Both the position numbers and the translations under genes were made by a program. The notes below the pieces were generated by a model. That model was not told the DNA's origin and made no database searches. It saw only the letters and a program-made list of their open reading frames with translations. A DNA stretch of 64,000 nt, taken from assembly GCA_009760855.2 (NCBI GenBank), contig WPIO01000075.1:1948912-2012911 (forward strand), read 5' to 3'. The DNA comes from Cristatella mucedo (lineage: Eukaryota > Bryozoa > Phylactolaemata > Cristatellidae). How positions within the stretch are numbered: the stretch's first letter is position 1; the number at the start of each line of letters is the position of its first letter. Positions 11,601-20,292 of the stretch are shown one piece after another.

Positions 11601-14600
11601 GTGAAAAAGTGTTACATGTTTTAATCAAAAATTTGCATTAAGAATTTGGTAAAAGCATCTGTACTGATGCTCAATATCCTAAACTGTGCCGTTGAAAGGT
11701 TGGGCTCTAGTGAAGTAGCAGTATCGGGAGTCATAGAACTGCGATTAACTGCAACCTCGACGGCACGTGGCTTGCACTGATAATTGCCTCGGGCATGCTA
11801 TCGAGCAGTTCGGAGATGGTATTCTGCATGCAGCTTGCTCAGAAAAGTTGTGCTGAGACATTCTATCAAGGCGTTCTACCTAGGCTTTTGTTACAGTCCC
11901 CCCTCCAGCACGACCTGTCATCGGGCTGAGTAGAGCGACCGAGCAACAAGACTTGTGGCTGTAACCAAGCGCATTAGGCAGAACCACGCCTTCTAAGCCA
12001 AGTCTGCTGAGTCTCTCGATGGTTGCCGGCTTCGAGGGATCGAGCCCTTCCTCTCCTCCTCTGTACTCCTTTGGCAGTCCTTACATTTCATGCATGCATT
12101 GTTTTTGCACCGTCGAGCCATTGTTCGTTCCGAATCCATCCGACAACTGGCGGCAGCTTGTGGTGGATTGATGTCCCAACAGGTGCTTCCAATGCACGGA
12201 TTTGGGCCAGACTGCCGAGTCATCTGCCGAGACACAACCATTGTCATCTGCCCGTCCATCGCTCGAGAGCCGGTGGCTGTCTGCTTAGGCAGTCTGAGCC
12301 CTCGTAGGGTCTCCTCCTCACCCCCCCCCCCCCAGTGCTCGAACGCTGCTGCGTCACTTTCCCTCACAGCTTTTAACGTGCGTCTTGTGTGGACATTATA
12401 CTTGATCTCGGTATTCCAAGAAACATTTAGATTTAGACACCAAGATCAAGCTTTGAACCTCTACCAACTTCTTGCATTGAGAATATAAATACTAATAATA
12501 ATAATAATAGTAATAACTCGAATTTGATTTTATAGCACAGTAACTACATCTCTTGTTAGGCACTTTGCATTCGCAGAAAGGGAAATGTGTCAATTGTTGA
12601 GCAATCATATGCTCAGTGTCAGCGCATAAGGATACAAAGGACCGTTCACGGGGACCCAACAAATGGTGTGAGTAATAGGTGGGCTTTTAGCTCCATCTTA
12701 CATGTCGTTACTTCTGGTACTCTCCTCCCGTCAGTCGGGTGAGAGTTTCAGGCTTTGGGAGCATGCGAACTAAAAGCATGGTCCCCCCAAGATTAAAGGT
12801 CGGATGGAGGCTCGGTCAAACGACTTGCTTTAGGAGAGCGTGTGTTAGGACGCACAGCCAGAGTGGAAAGTAGTGCAAGAGGGAGAACATAGCCAAACGT
12901 AGATGGACCTACAAGAAAATGACAAAACCTTGAAGTCCTGCACGATTCTTGATGAGGATACGCTAGCTGATGAGAAGCCAGCACAGGCCTGCGAGAAATG
13001 CTTTGATTCGGCAATGACCTTCAGGAAAGGCAAGCTGCATGGCAAGGCTTGGCACCAAGTGTATGCTCGTACTTAGTGCTACAGCTCAGCTCAAGGTGCT
13101 TGCTAGTCTCTCCTTGTCTCTGCTGCTCGTTGACAACTGCCGAGACGGTCGTTGGTTTGCCATCGAACGATGCAGAGTTAGAGAAGCATCGGTCAGTCAC
13201 TCCCTGCTGTCAGATCGCTGATAATTCTCTCTATAGGCTTGGCACCAAGTGTATGCTCGTACTTTGAGCTACAGCTCAGCTCAAGGTGCTTGCTAGTCTC
13301 TCCTTGTCTCTGCTGCTCGTTGACAACTGCCGAGACGGTCGTTGGTTTGCCACCAAACGATGCAGAGTTAGAGAAGCATCGGTCAGTCACTCCCTGCTGT
13401 CAGATCGCTGATAATTCTCTCTATAGGCAGTGCAGGACCGGATTGGCAGGCATCTGTTGCAAGCCCTGCAAGCTCTGCAAGCAATAAAAGGTCGTGTACA
13501 GCCACTAGCTAAACTAGATCCTGACTAGAACTCCTCGAAAATATCTCGTGAGGTTTCTAGGCAGGCAACCAGTGCATGCCCAGCTCAAGCTGGTTATGGG
13601 AGAAAGGCTTAAATTTCGGACTAGCCTCATTCGCTGCCAGTATGCAGTTGCTCAGAGTTCGCCGTGTCAAGCCAAGATTATTTTTGCCCTTAGCTTGTAA
13701 GTTTGACGGCATGTGGAAAGACTCGGTTTCTATTTCAGACGAGTCGGAGTTGTCTACTCGTGCTCCGTTGACACTGAATCTGTCGAAGATCCGTATGCAG
13801 TCACAGTCTTGTCACCAAACAAAGAATGTCATGTGCTTGCTAATGCAACGACTTTGAAAATTGGTTATCCAGACTCAAAGAAGCACATCTTTGCTGTTTG
13901 CACTCCACCACTGTTTGGGAAAATAGAGTAAGTTCGGTCAGACCGATCTCAGGCTCGATAAAAACCTGCTGACAATCGGGCGTAGGAACTGCTGCCATAC
14001 GAAATTACGAGCGAAGTCGTGCTGATAAATCGTTGCCTGTGCGTTTACAGGCCGCGTTTATTTGCCGAGTTTATCGAAATTCACTTACTTCTTGGCGCTA
14101 CCAAGTTCTATATTTATAATGCCAGCATGTCGGCCGCACTGTTGAAACTCATCGGTGCCTACGTCAGAGATGACATAATTCAGGTCATCCAGTGGCAGTC
14201 TTTGTATCCCAGCGAGGTGTTCTACAACAATCAAGGAATCATGCAGGTTGATTGCATGTACAGAAACATGAACAAGGTACCTCTATTTTCCGCCACTTAC
14301 TTTTTCGGAGCAACTTGTTCTTATTCATTTCGTACAATGTACTTCGTCAATGTACAGTGTACTTACTACAATGTGCTTCGTCGATTAGAGCAACCTGTGG
14401 GAAGATAAAAGAAGAGGGTTTACTGACCGAAGCTTCCCTGTCAGCCGAGCGGCACAGCGAGCAATGAGCACACTCCAGAGAGAGAACGCCGGCGGAAGCA
14501 GCGTGCCTGCCGCAGAAGGACTCTGGCTCTGGAGGCGAGTGCCTCAGAAGTAGTGGCCCCCATCCTCAGAGTCCTGCCTCCGAGAGTGTGCATCGCCTGA

Positions 14601-15829
14601 GAAGATCATCGGGTTCCGATTTTAATCCAGTGAATAAATAAGCAGATAGTTGCTTAGGCGATAGCTGCCCCTTCTTTCTCGATTTTAAATTAAGCATCGA
14701 TGCTCAATAACCGCATTAGTATAAATAACTAAATAATAAATAAATAAATAATAACAATAAATATTAATAAATAAATAATGCCAATAAATATTAATAAATA
14801 ATAATAATAATAATAGTATTATTATTATTATTATTATTTCTTATTAATAATATAATAATAAATTAATAATAAATAAATCATTAGTATAACCTTATGCAAA
14901 GTGTTAGCTTGTGGTTATATCAGTTGACCAAAAGCAGCATTTCTTTGCAATCATACGCAAGAGGGTCTGGTTGTTATCCTTTTGCGATTTCAAGAGATCA
15001 CTCCGAAAAATATCTTCTCGGCTATCATCAGCTTGGATTTCAGTTAATGGTTCGTAAATAAAGAGGGCAGTCACTTGACGGCCCGAATGTTCCAGCTTAG
15101 GACACCCCAGGTCAAGCAAGCACTGACTAATGCACTGATAAGCACTCAAGGCTAACAGGAAGAGAAAATACATTTCAATCTGGCAAATGAAAAGCTGTGT
15201 TGAGCAGCTTCAACTTTAGCTGAGACTTAATCGATGTTAAGTCATTGACTCCAAGCAGCTATCATTTTAAAACCCGCCGAGATATCGTCGCTTAGGGATT
15301 ATGGTGCACATATTTTTAAGATTCCGCTGACCTAGCTTGTATCATCTTCTTTACTTTACAGGCAACCTACGTCGCTCAGATAGACGTTGACGAGGTACTG
15401 ATGCCGCGCCACACTAACTGGAGCGGTCTGACATTGAAGTGGTTCGGAAATGATACTGCAGCTTTAATCTTCCTCAACCGATTCTACACCACTAACACGT
15501 CTGTCAACTGTCGGTGGTCCAACGTTTCGATCAGTGCAGACACCCAACTCACATATTTAAAGCGCTTGTCTTACTACGATCAGGCCTACAAACCAGGAAA
15601 AAGGTCAAAGGTCATGTATAGTCCAGAGCGTGTACAAAACATTTGGACTCACAATATTACTCCTTATCCTGGATACAAGTCCCAAGTTATGAATCCAAAC
15701 GATGGAGTCCTTCATCATTATCGTCTAAGCCCTTCGAGATCCAATGCAACCTTGACTGACTTCCATATGTGCGGTTTTGAGAATCTTCTTGTGCAGCGTA
15801 CAAATGCACGCCTGTCGTTTCTGGAATAA
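2591..15829 (+). CDS. Glycosyltransferase family 92 (DUF23) protein, four exons, first exon split by a retrotransposon
   Basis: GT92 proteins are type II membrane glycosyltransferases of the secretory pathway; some C. elegans and plant members are beta-galactosyl/galactan synthases. Coding parts are 2591-2634 plus 9045-9608, 13739-13927, 14051-14276 and 15362-15829, which total 1491 nt (496 aa). Intron phases are 2, 2 and 0, and every junction keeps frame. Residues about 15-32 form a hydrophobic signal anchor after a short basic tail. Exon 3 has the family block FAEFIEIHLLLGATKFYIYN. Exon 4 opens with the metal-binding DxD motif (DVDE, D349/D351) and carries several N-X-S/T sites. The start at 2591 has A at -3 and G at +4 and follows an in-frame stop. 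The Ty3/Gypsy element at 2635-9040 separates codons 1-14 from the rest. Initiation at ATG 9046 would give 481 aa and keep the anchor. The acceptor substrate is unknown. Confidence 0.82.
2635..3171 (-). repeat. LTR (3' LTR of the minus-strand element)
   Basis: 537 bases, TGTAGCC...GGGTACA. Near-copy of 8518-9040 with an extra 15 bases at about 3146-3160. A TATATAA-type box lies near 2765 and could serve either strand. Confidence 0.92.
3348..4751 (-). CDS. Ty3/Gypsy integrase (pol C-terminal part)
   Basis: A 467-codon frame holds a full retroviral-type integrase. The zinc-binding HHCC domain is at H73, H80, C110, C113. The catalytic core has D142, D201 and E237, with the standard 35-residue spacing between the last two. 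A C-terminal chromodomain is not evident; the end has the usual GPLLIVDR..VHINRCKPAW type tail. It joins cDNA to host DNA. The frame is offset from the RNase H frame upstream at a run of four A's near 4750, so this is the distal part of a broken polyprotein rather than a separate gene with its own start. Confidence 0.92.
   Translation of the reverse strand: MQLNDSLLRCLMDSLQGNDVGHCTQEHRQYVNDHRSSFVLLPNGCLYRAVAGRRRKQLVVPAALRLHVKRECHDGLFGAHLGTQKTLSRVQERYFWPGMAEDIAEYVRTCIACHSKKRPRQWAKVPLKSIPVERPWQRVAMDIVKLPLTSSGNRYILVMTDCFTKWPEARAIPDQTALTCAKVFMEEIVCRHGVPDQVLSDRGANFMSRMLERVCRRMSIDQLHTSPYHPQTDGLVEHLNGTLIEMLSMLASSNQRDWDLYIPYVLFAYRTCFHESTRCSPFFMNHGREARLPIDLALPVDEPCEAGDGYVQAMHDKLVEAWDVARQNIQAAQAKQKRQYDRIATESTLKVGDYVYVYTPRPRRCLSPKLQHLWRGPLLIVDRTDTNVRVVDEHDTAGTPSTVHINRCKPAWRRATGLPPADLEDELPTPSTSDEADGGEINDDQPPATADHAEEEPAVPHEKDVVR
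4742..4954 (-). pseudogene. Ty3/Gypsy RNase H C-terminal part, in a shifted frame
   Basis: The 70 codons match the end of a Gypsy RNase H and its connector (VLKGNHESRRLAKWALELQEY, then ANADALSRL). They lie in a different frame from the reverse transcriptase/RNase H start, so a one-base change near 5000-5015 separates them. A second change at the A-run near 4750 separates them from integrase. Confidence 0.8.
4912..6099 (-). CDS. Ty3/Gypsy reverse transcriptase and start of RNase H
   Basis: The reverse transcriptase domain is complete. It has the VKKKDGTYRFCVDYR fingers block, LDLASGYWQI (first catalytic Asp), FGLCNAPGTFQR, and the YIDD box at residues 164-167. The thumb region VRQFLGLASYYRKF and the RNase H start (STNASGTALGAVL) follow. 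The frame leaves RNase H after AVVAAVHTF, where a single-base shift garbles the last about 30 residues. The true amino terminus is continuous with protease but lies in another frame. The break is around the GCAGCAGCTG run at 6155-6185. Confidence 0.93.
   Translation of the reverse strand: MQHQIDTGSSRPIRARPYSVPQALRSEVDNQVRDMLEAGVIEESCSPWSSPVVLVKKKDGTYRFCVDYRWLNSVMVKDSYPLPRPDEVCQLLGGARYFSTLDLASGYWQIAMHPEDKAKTAFVTYNGQYQFKKMSFGLCNAPGTFQRAMDFVLAGLQWTTCLIYIDDVLVFSRSFEEHLVRLGEVLDRMRANGLKIKPSKFHFARDEVCYLGRLLSPDGILPDPGNVDKILHYPPPRNVQEVRQFLGLASYYRKFVPGFAKIAVPLNNLLRKGERFVWSRECERSFKDLRDRLCAKPILRFPDFAAPFVLSTNASGTALGAVLGQVVDGKEHAVAYFSRILSKAERNYSTVEREALAVVAAVHTFEGTFMATGSLSYQITGLWCGSLKGTTNLGA
6152..6976 (-). 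CDS. Ty3/Gypsy aspartic protease domain, same frame as gag
   Basis: A retropepsin-type protease with the catalytic LLDSGAE motif cleaves the polyprotein. The frame is open from the codon right after the gag stop (TGA at 6977-6979) to 6152, with no other stop between. Translation therefore depends on reading through that TGA; no ATG is needed. The region after the protease core leads toward the reverse transcriptase, which lies in another frame. Confidence 0.85.
   Translation of the reverse strand, partial: LARVPQVGKALGSREGILTTAVDLQVDGHDVVGLLDSGAEISLVDAKYATAWGLKLNKSNMKAVGVTGAPLDIIGTASVLITIAKLVRKHVVHVAEGSSFPVLLGTDFLRKLPPLTLDYGQGVATIGTHTINLRSNRSCDPPEMDVCVPEDLHIAPRCEQLVRCPVTTAVEVEWLFEPNEGRLAGLGLAAARAIVESRGWVPVRLINTGHHPVRLKLGTHIGRLLPVDSRVDVQNRPATEVCGVREVASDEFQLDLSGTSLKPQEQAAAARSPD
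6974..6980 (-). promoter_or_regulatory. UGA-CUAG stop-codon readthrough context between gag and protease
   Basis: On the minus strand the gag stop reads TGA CTAG. The UGA-CUAG heptamer is the best-known leaky stop context in animals. The protease frame continues directly behind it with no frame change, which fits readthrough as the means of making gag-pro. Confidence 0.55.
6977..8152 (-). CDS. Ty3/Gypsy gag (capsid and nucleocapsid)
   Basis: A 391-codon frame starts at an ATG (8150-8152). The capsid-like middle (residues about 80-250) contains the usual aromatic helices (FMDWYKRFGVLA, RATRVFLRAT). A CCHC zinc knuckle follows at C322, C325, H330, C335 and packages the RNA. The frame ends in TGA followed by CTAG, and the next codons continue in frame into protease. 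Confidence 0.9.
   Translation of the reverse strand: MGFRGSTAVRVRQGPEPVATPHEYLAAAATWPAGCASMPAVRPPTPITSQLPLVSVGQGQISVGRDPPCIPYTPGPVVPLKGFSDDGSESFMDWYKRFGVLARGCGWTSDIQRDKLGMFFEGRATRVFLRATESLGSYYTLEQLVEAPRAVFERSGWQEAARMRLCAKQQLSQQSVYEFYECILKDAGMAHPAMLASADLDGVLLPIFVRGLNPRIGEHVFRHGCRDLNEALRYAERCEELERQTQVSGWGSRPIVGQSSGMGLRGTGATMVSPSEQLLASQFERLCDIEARLKSREVSTSPRGGRGGRPDDVYTHDRQPICRRCKQPGHIERQCRREQAQMRSGPATGLPRVAPHLRAITHAGAADALQGWENPVQTERELTERPPSPPV
8497..8514 (-). other. Putative primer-binding site
   Basis: Three bases inside the left end of the 8518-9040 LTR, the minus strand reads TGGCGACCCTTGCAGTGA. The TGG start and position fit a tRNA 3'-end complement. I could not assign the tRNA. Confidence 0.5.
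8518..9040 (-). repeat. LTR (5' LTR of the minus-strand element)
   Basis: 523 bases, near-copy of 2635-3171 but lacking 15 bases near its end. Bounded by ACTT (9041-9044), the target duplication. Confidence 0.92.
9045..9608 (+). CDS. GT92 exon 1, second part
   Basis: Starts 5 bases after the LTR, with a possible secondary ATG at 9046 (T at -3, weaker context). It encodes the hydrophobic anchor (VLCTLSSIGLVAVMI), a stem, and the first conserved GT92 strand (CILAFSAYFDRRKRTVEII). It ends at CC|GTAAGT in phase 2. Confidence 0.78.
9968..11231 (+). mobile_element. CR1/L2-like LINE fragment (RT palm to 3' tail)
   Basis: Decayed copy of the LINE seen on the other strand at 45176-47350. A reverse transcriptase piece at 10016-10240 reads VPQGYVLGPTLF...YAYD, with the usual YADD mutated. 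The C-terminal block and 3' UTR follow. It ends in AGAGAGTGAGTTCTCTGAGGGTGCTGTATC and (ATT)n. It is 5' truncated and full of stops. Confidence 0.8.
11275..11455 (+). mobile_element. tRNA-derived SINE (family S1)
   Basis: Pol III A-box-like CACTAGGTAAGGTGG and B box GAGCTCGAATCC lie at tRNA-like spacing. Then come the family landmarks GGGCGATCCTTTAT, CACTGCAAGCGGTGGTGATAGCC, and CTATACAAAAGAGGCTGTTAAATCAGCTA, ending in an ATTT-rich tail. Other copies are at 17185-17365, 37736-37908 and 63518-63700. Confidence 0.8.
12485..12950 (-). mobile_element. Degraded LINE 3' end
   Basis: (ATA)n at 12491-12510 followed by GTTAGGCACTTTGCATTCGC, then GGCTTTGGGAGCATGCGAACTAA and CTACAAGAAAATGACAAAACCTTGAAGTC. 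These match the minus-strand 3' region of the LINE at 45176-47350 in order. Confidence 0.65.
13046..13425 (+). repeat. 190-bp tandem duplication
   Basis: Two nearly identical 190-bp units (13046-13235 and 13236-13425) differ at only a few bases. They lie in GT92 intron 1, upstream of exon 2. No protein family is recognised in either unit. Confidence 0.9.
13739..13927 (+). CDS. GT92 exon 2
   Basis: Acceptor TTTCTATTTCAG at 13738, donor GTAAGT at 13928; phase 2 at both ends. It encodes RVGVVYSCSVD...VLSPNKECHV, the second conserved strand of GT92 proteins, and CTPPLFG. Confidence 0.8.
14051..14276 (+). CDS. GT92 exon 3
   Basis: Acceptor GCGTTTACAG at 14050, donor GTACCT at 14277. It carries the most diagnostic GT92 block, a strand-helix with EFIEIHLLLGATKFYIYN, then VIQW and a region of aromatic residues. 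Confidence 0.85.
14695..14885. repeat. A+T-rich AAT/ATAA simple repeat in GT92 intron 3
   Basis: Runs of ATAA, AATA and (TTA)n, partly inverted so that an ATAATAATA block faces TTATTATTA. No further gene content is seen in intron 3 (14277-15361). Confidence 0.85.
15362..15829 (+). CDS. GT92 exon 4 (catalytic DxD and C terminus)
   Basis: Acceptor TTTACTTTACAG at 15361, phase 0. Begins with ATYVAQIDVDEVL, where DVDE is the metal-binding DxD. The rest has N-X-S/T sites and a conserved LHHYR. It ends TAA at 15827-15829. Confidence 0.85.
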   Translation, partial: ATYVAQIDVDEVLMPRHTNWSGLTLKWFGNDTAALIFLNRFYTTNTSVNCRWSNVSISADTQLTYLKRLSYYDQAYKPGKRSKVMYSPERVQNIWTHNITPYPGYKSQVMNPNDGVLHHYRLSPSRSNATLTDFHMCGFENLLVQRTNARLSFLE

Positions 15830-15830
15830 A
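15825..15830 (+). promoter_or_regulatory. Poly(A) signal overlapping the GT92 stop codon
   Basis: AATAAA spans the stop codon TAA (15827-15829). No other AATAAA is obvious close behind. Confidence 0.45.
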
Positions 15831-16836
15831 AGAAAGACTTCAGCATAGCAACTCCAGCAGGGCAACGTGCAACGGCACGTGTTGAGCGGTCCATTTAAAT
15901 CGAAAATGGCTGTCTTGCCATTTAATCCTAATACTTAGCCTCTGTCAGCACTATCTCTAATGAAGACTAGTCGTCCTCGTGGGATAGCCGAACTAGCGTG
16001 TTCTTATAGTATAGTGAAACTGCGGCTAGAAAAGTGTTGGTGACATTCCAAGGAGCAGTAACGTGTTAGAAGCTTGCTATGAGGGAAGCAAATTATTTCC
16101 AAGATTCTTTAAATATGATTGGTTTTTAGTCGTTATATAGCAAACCCTTGAATTAATAGTTTCCAAAGTAAATACTATTTCATGAGTAATAATCTCAATT
16201 TTGCTAGAGAGTTATCGCTACCCGACACGATTGCCCGATATTGTGCGACAATTAGCAACAAGAAACTGACGCCGGATTTATAGAACTTAGTAGCTTTAAT
16301 CAGGCGGCTTTAATGAGTCAGCCCGATCTCTCCGATTCCGCGTTTAGATATGAGCTGGCCGTATCCAGCCAAGAATGTATCCTGTAATGGATTTCGTTGC
16401 AGGCTTAATTGTAGTCAATCGCTCTGCTTACTGTGAATTCCTAGAAATAGATTTAGTTCCCTAAGGTAGCTACACGAATGGCTCATTGTTAGTATTCTTA
16501 ATGTCACTACTAATTAAAGCGAGTAAGTCCGTGCTTCCGCCCGTCACGCGGCTAGATGGCGCACTTCCGTCACGCGACAAGATGGTGCAGCGTCGTCTAC
16601 CGTGACGGAATTAATTTGACTCAGCGAAGCGAGTCCGCGGGCAGTGAGCTGCTCACTATTGATATGTATGGAGCTTTTCTTACAGATGATTAGAGCCCAC
16701 TGAGTTACCGCGTTAATTGCGCATACGATTGACCCTGGGTTACCTTGGCCTGCACAGAATTTCGCCGAGCGCCGCTTCAGAGAGAAACCGTCGGATGTCG
16801 TCGACCTGGCCAACAGGCCAGGGCTCATTATGTAAG

Positions 16837-17025
16837 CAATGGTTCTCAACCTGCGGGTCGCGACCCCTTTGGGGCCGAATGACTCTTTCACATGGGTCGC
16901 CGAAGAACATCGGAAAACACGCATCTCCACATTTCGCAAACAATAATTTTCTGATTGGGGGTCGCCACAGCAGCACGAGGAGCTGTATTAAAGGGTCGCG
17001 GCATTAGGAAGGTTGAGAACCACTG
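16837..17025 (+). mobile_element. Short hAT-type nonautonomous transposon, SPIN-like
   Basis: 189 bases with terminal inverted repeats (CAATGGTTCTCAACC at the left; GGTTGAGAACCACTG at the right). Inside are GGGTCGCGACCCCTTTGGGG, CATCGGAAAACAC and TATTAAAGGGTCGCGGCATT. These match my memory of the SPIN/Charlie-like hAT families. No clean 8-bp target duplication remains (TATGTAAG versus ATCCAAGG). No transposase is encoded. Confidence 0.75.
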
Positions 17026-17184
17026 ATCCAAGGGATTGCATCGAGGGTTTATTCTTAGTCACTCACTCTTCCTACCGTAAATGCCTGGGAATAGATTTAT
17101 TTCACTAAGGCTGCCACACAAATGGCTCATTAATAGTATCATTAGTACTACAGATGTGTACTGACATTCTCGGACAGATTATGG

Positions 17185-17365
17185 TGAGCCGTGACGGTGC
17201 ACTAGGTAAGGCGGTTGCTTTCCCCGACCTAGGGACCGAGGTCATGGGTTCGAGTCCTGCGGCCGCTTATTCTTTATAACCGCTGCAAGCGGTGAGGATA
17301 GCCTTAAAGGCTCTTCTGTCGCTGTACAAAAGAGGCTGTTAGATCTGCTAGTATTACAGCAGAAT
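17185..17365 (+). mobile_element. tRNA-derived SINE (family S1)
   Basis: GCCGTGACGGTGCACTAGGTAAGG, B box GGTTCGAGTCC, CGCTGCAAGCGGTGAGGATAGCC and the CTGTACAAAAGAGGCTGTTAGATC tail match the family. Confidence 0.8.
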
Positions 17366-20154
17366 TACCACGCTAAGTGTGGGTATGAGCAAACCTGGGT
17401 TTGACAAATAGTCGCTGAGCCTGCATAAATTGTCGCTGAGCACCGCTTCAGAGGGAACCCGTGGGATGCTGGCGGCCTTCTAATTAGAACAGAATCAGAA
17501 CCAACTATGACGAATGACCCAAGAGGGAATATTCGCGCGACAAAGCTTTCGTTAATGCTGATCTACGAGCGCTATATCGAGCGTCTAATCCTGGACACCG
17601 TCGTCAAAGTCCTTATAAGATCCTTCGGGCAAATTTATTGCCGCATCCGTCGTGACTTTGCGGGATAGGGCCACCGACGAAGGCGTAGTTCGGGAATGGG
17701 TCGCCTTAGAATGGGACGCCATTCTATATCCGAAACGGCTGCGCTCTGCTGCGTGTGCTCTCCGAGCGCTGCCCTCGATCGCTCCATGCAGCGGTAGAAA
17801 AGCATGTAATGTACACAAACACCCCATGCGCATAGAGCGGCACCGACACCGGCTCGATACCCTACACTCAGCAACACTACTTTAGTAAAAACAAAAATAG
17901 AATTGCCGACACACTACGACCGATGTTACTACAGCGTCAACTGACTCGGCGTCCTCTATTTGTAGATCGAACTCGATTTCGATCGACTACGAGCGCTGCA
18001 GCGCCCGTAGCAGCTAATTCGGCGCCGTTACGTCATTGTTCGGCACAGAGCCAGCTTACTTCCCTCTCATCCTGTTACGAGCCCCGCGAGAACAGTCGAA
18101 AGTGCGCTGGCACTGCGAACCTAGGACCGCTTGTCCTGTGTCCTAGGACTAGCTTGTCTTGTGTCTTGTCTGTCTTGCTGTCTCGTGACTCGGAGCGAGA
18201 CTCAATCGCGAAAAGCTGTTGGCTGCACCGACTAATTGACTAAGCAATATCCTCAGTCGGATTTTCGGCGCTTATAAGAGACTGCAGACATCGACACGCT
18301 GCGAGCAGCTGCTCTCACTTTAAATGACCGCCCGCTGCATGCGACGCCATCTTCAAACCGTGCATCGCTGTGCGGCTTCAGCTAGCACTCCTTCCTTCCT
18401 ATCCGCCATGGCTTCTGGAAAAAAATGCAGCTTAAGAAAGATGACCGAATTTTTTTTTTATAATTAGCCGAGAAGCGGGACATGTGCCCCGCGAAACTGC
18501 TATTTAACACCGCATGCACGGCGGCAGTTGTCGCAAAGCAGGCACAATAATTGCCGCTTAGCTTATCCCTCACGCATCGAGTCCGCTACAGTTCGTTGCA
18601 ACCACCGGTCACGCTGCCCACCACCAACTATGCGCTAGCACAAGCAATCTAGACTCGCGTAGCGGTGCGAGTACGGCTAGGGCTGACACCCCCGCTTGTC
18701 CAGCTGTCTGGGAGCCCCGCGTTAGGGCAGACGGTGCAATTTTCAGCATGACCTGAAAGCCGTGCCTGCTCCGCTGTCAGCTTCGTGAGTGCAATTAAGC
18801 CGGGTTAAGTCAAGCATTTGTGTCGTTGTTTTTTAAACGCTTCAAAGTAGACAGCCATTGCGTAATGACCCCGTCGCGTGATAAGTTTGGGTTGCGGGTA
18901 TACCATTTAAGCTTCACTGACGGAATTCAAGAGTAACAAGTATTTTTTTCAAATGCCGCATGCTTCTACTGTGCTTTCAACCATTTAATTTTACCTGCTT
19001 GACCTTTAAAGCTTTACTTAAAATGTTTTTATTGCCAATGACTTTGCTTGCGACCAGCTAATGAAAAGGTTGTACAGCAAGCACCACGCACTATTCCACT
19101 ATAGCTCAAAGAAACTGCAATGTACTTCCGTATTCAGAAACTGCAACTCTGTTCATGCTTAGCTGCTTGGAGATGAATCGGCATCTGCACTTCATATGTG
19201 GCTGCAATTTATAACAAAGTTAGGTAAGTAACTCTGCACATCTTGAAACACCTCACTATTTTAAAACTGCCACTCTCGCAGTCAAACAGTTCAAGAAAAG
19301 TTTATATTTTGACCTGCTCACGACCGTCCTCGACCTTCATGGTCGAAGTCCTGCATAGCGTCTCAGCCGCTGTAGTAGGATCAATCTTATCAACGAAACA
19401 AGTCGCATTTAGGAGACTGGTTGTATAGGTAAGAACCAAAACAACTAATCAGCCACCGAAGCAATGTTATAAACAAGGGGTTGGCACTCTTTTGGGCTAC
19501 TAGGTGTGGTTTTGTTTATGTATACCCCAGTCTGTGACGCTCGCGACAATAATTCAGACTACGCTAGGCTATTTCAGGAGGTCAAAAGGCACGCCGGGCC
19601 AGAAGAAACCGCGCCCACTCCAAACAAAAAGTCGCAACAGACGCGCACAGAATTTACAATAATCATCTCTCCCCAGTAAGGAACTTCTGTTTTATTCAAG
19701 CGCCAGACATCAGTTTTAAAAATAGACATGGGCCACAGCTTGAGCTGAAACTAGCAGTAATCAAGGGGAACAAAACAGCGACAATTCAGTCCAAGTCTTA
19801 GAAGTCTAAGTGGCGTCGCTGCACGTGCTGCTAGATTGATATCGACTCGTTCCCGATGTATTGTTACATTGGAATTGGGAAACAGTGGTGCTTGACACCA
19901 CAACTCGATGACGAAACTATGCAACGGCAATTGCCGAGCATTAGCCGAGTTTGAAAACCTTTGGGCTATAGTATGAAGGTGCGTTAAGGCGTTACGCCAA
20001 AGCTACTGCTGGCAAGGCAGAATGAAACAATCTCTACTAATTAATGCGAGAAAGTCCACCCTTCCCTTTGTCACGCCGCAAGGTGACGCACTTGCGTCAC
20101 GAGGCAAGATGGTGAAGCGCTGTCTTCCGTGACCAGTACTTCCGGGAGTGACGT

Positions 20155-20225
20155 AAAAATTCCCTTTGACCTCGGTCGGGGCGAGCACCTTAGCCACTGG
20201 GCCAAACCAGCATGGCAATACTGAT
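20155..20225 (-). mobile_element. Partial S2 SINE
   Basis: Minus strand reads the tRNA-like head of family S2 (CTGGTTTGGCCCAGTGGCTAAGGTGCTCGCCCCGACCGAGGTC) without the LINE-like tail. Confidence 0.6.
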
Positions 20226-20292
20226 AACCAATAACCATCAATACTAATAACCAATAATCAGTAACAAAGCTAAACCTTTCGTCGTTTCTTGC

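Larger units (their letters stand above)
9609..13738. other. GT92 intron 1, repeat-filled
   Basis: GTAAGT donor at 9609 and TTTCTATTTCAG acceptor at 13738. It holds a plus-strand LINE fragment, a tRNA-derived SINE, a degraded minus-strand LINE end and a 190-bp tandem duplication, listed separately. No coding exon is recognised. Confidence 0.7.
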
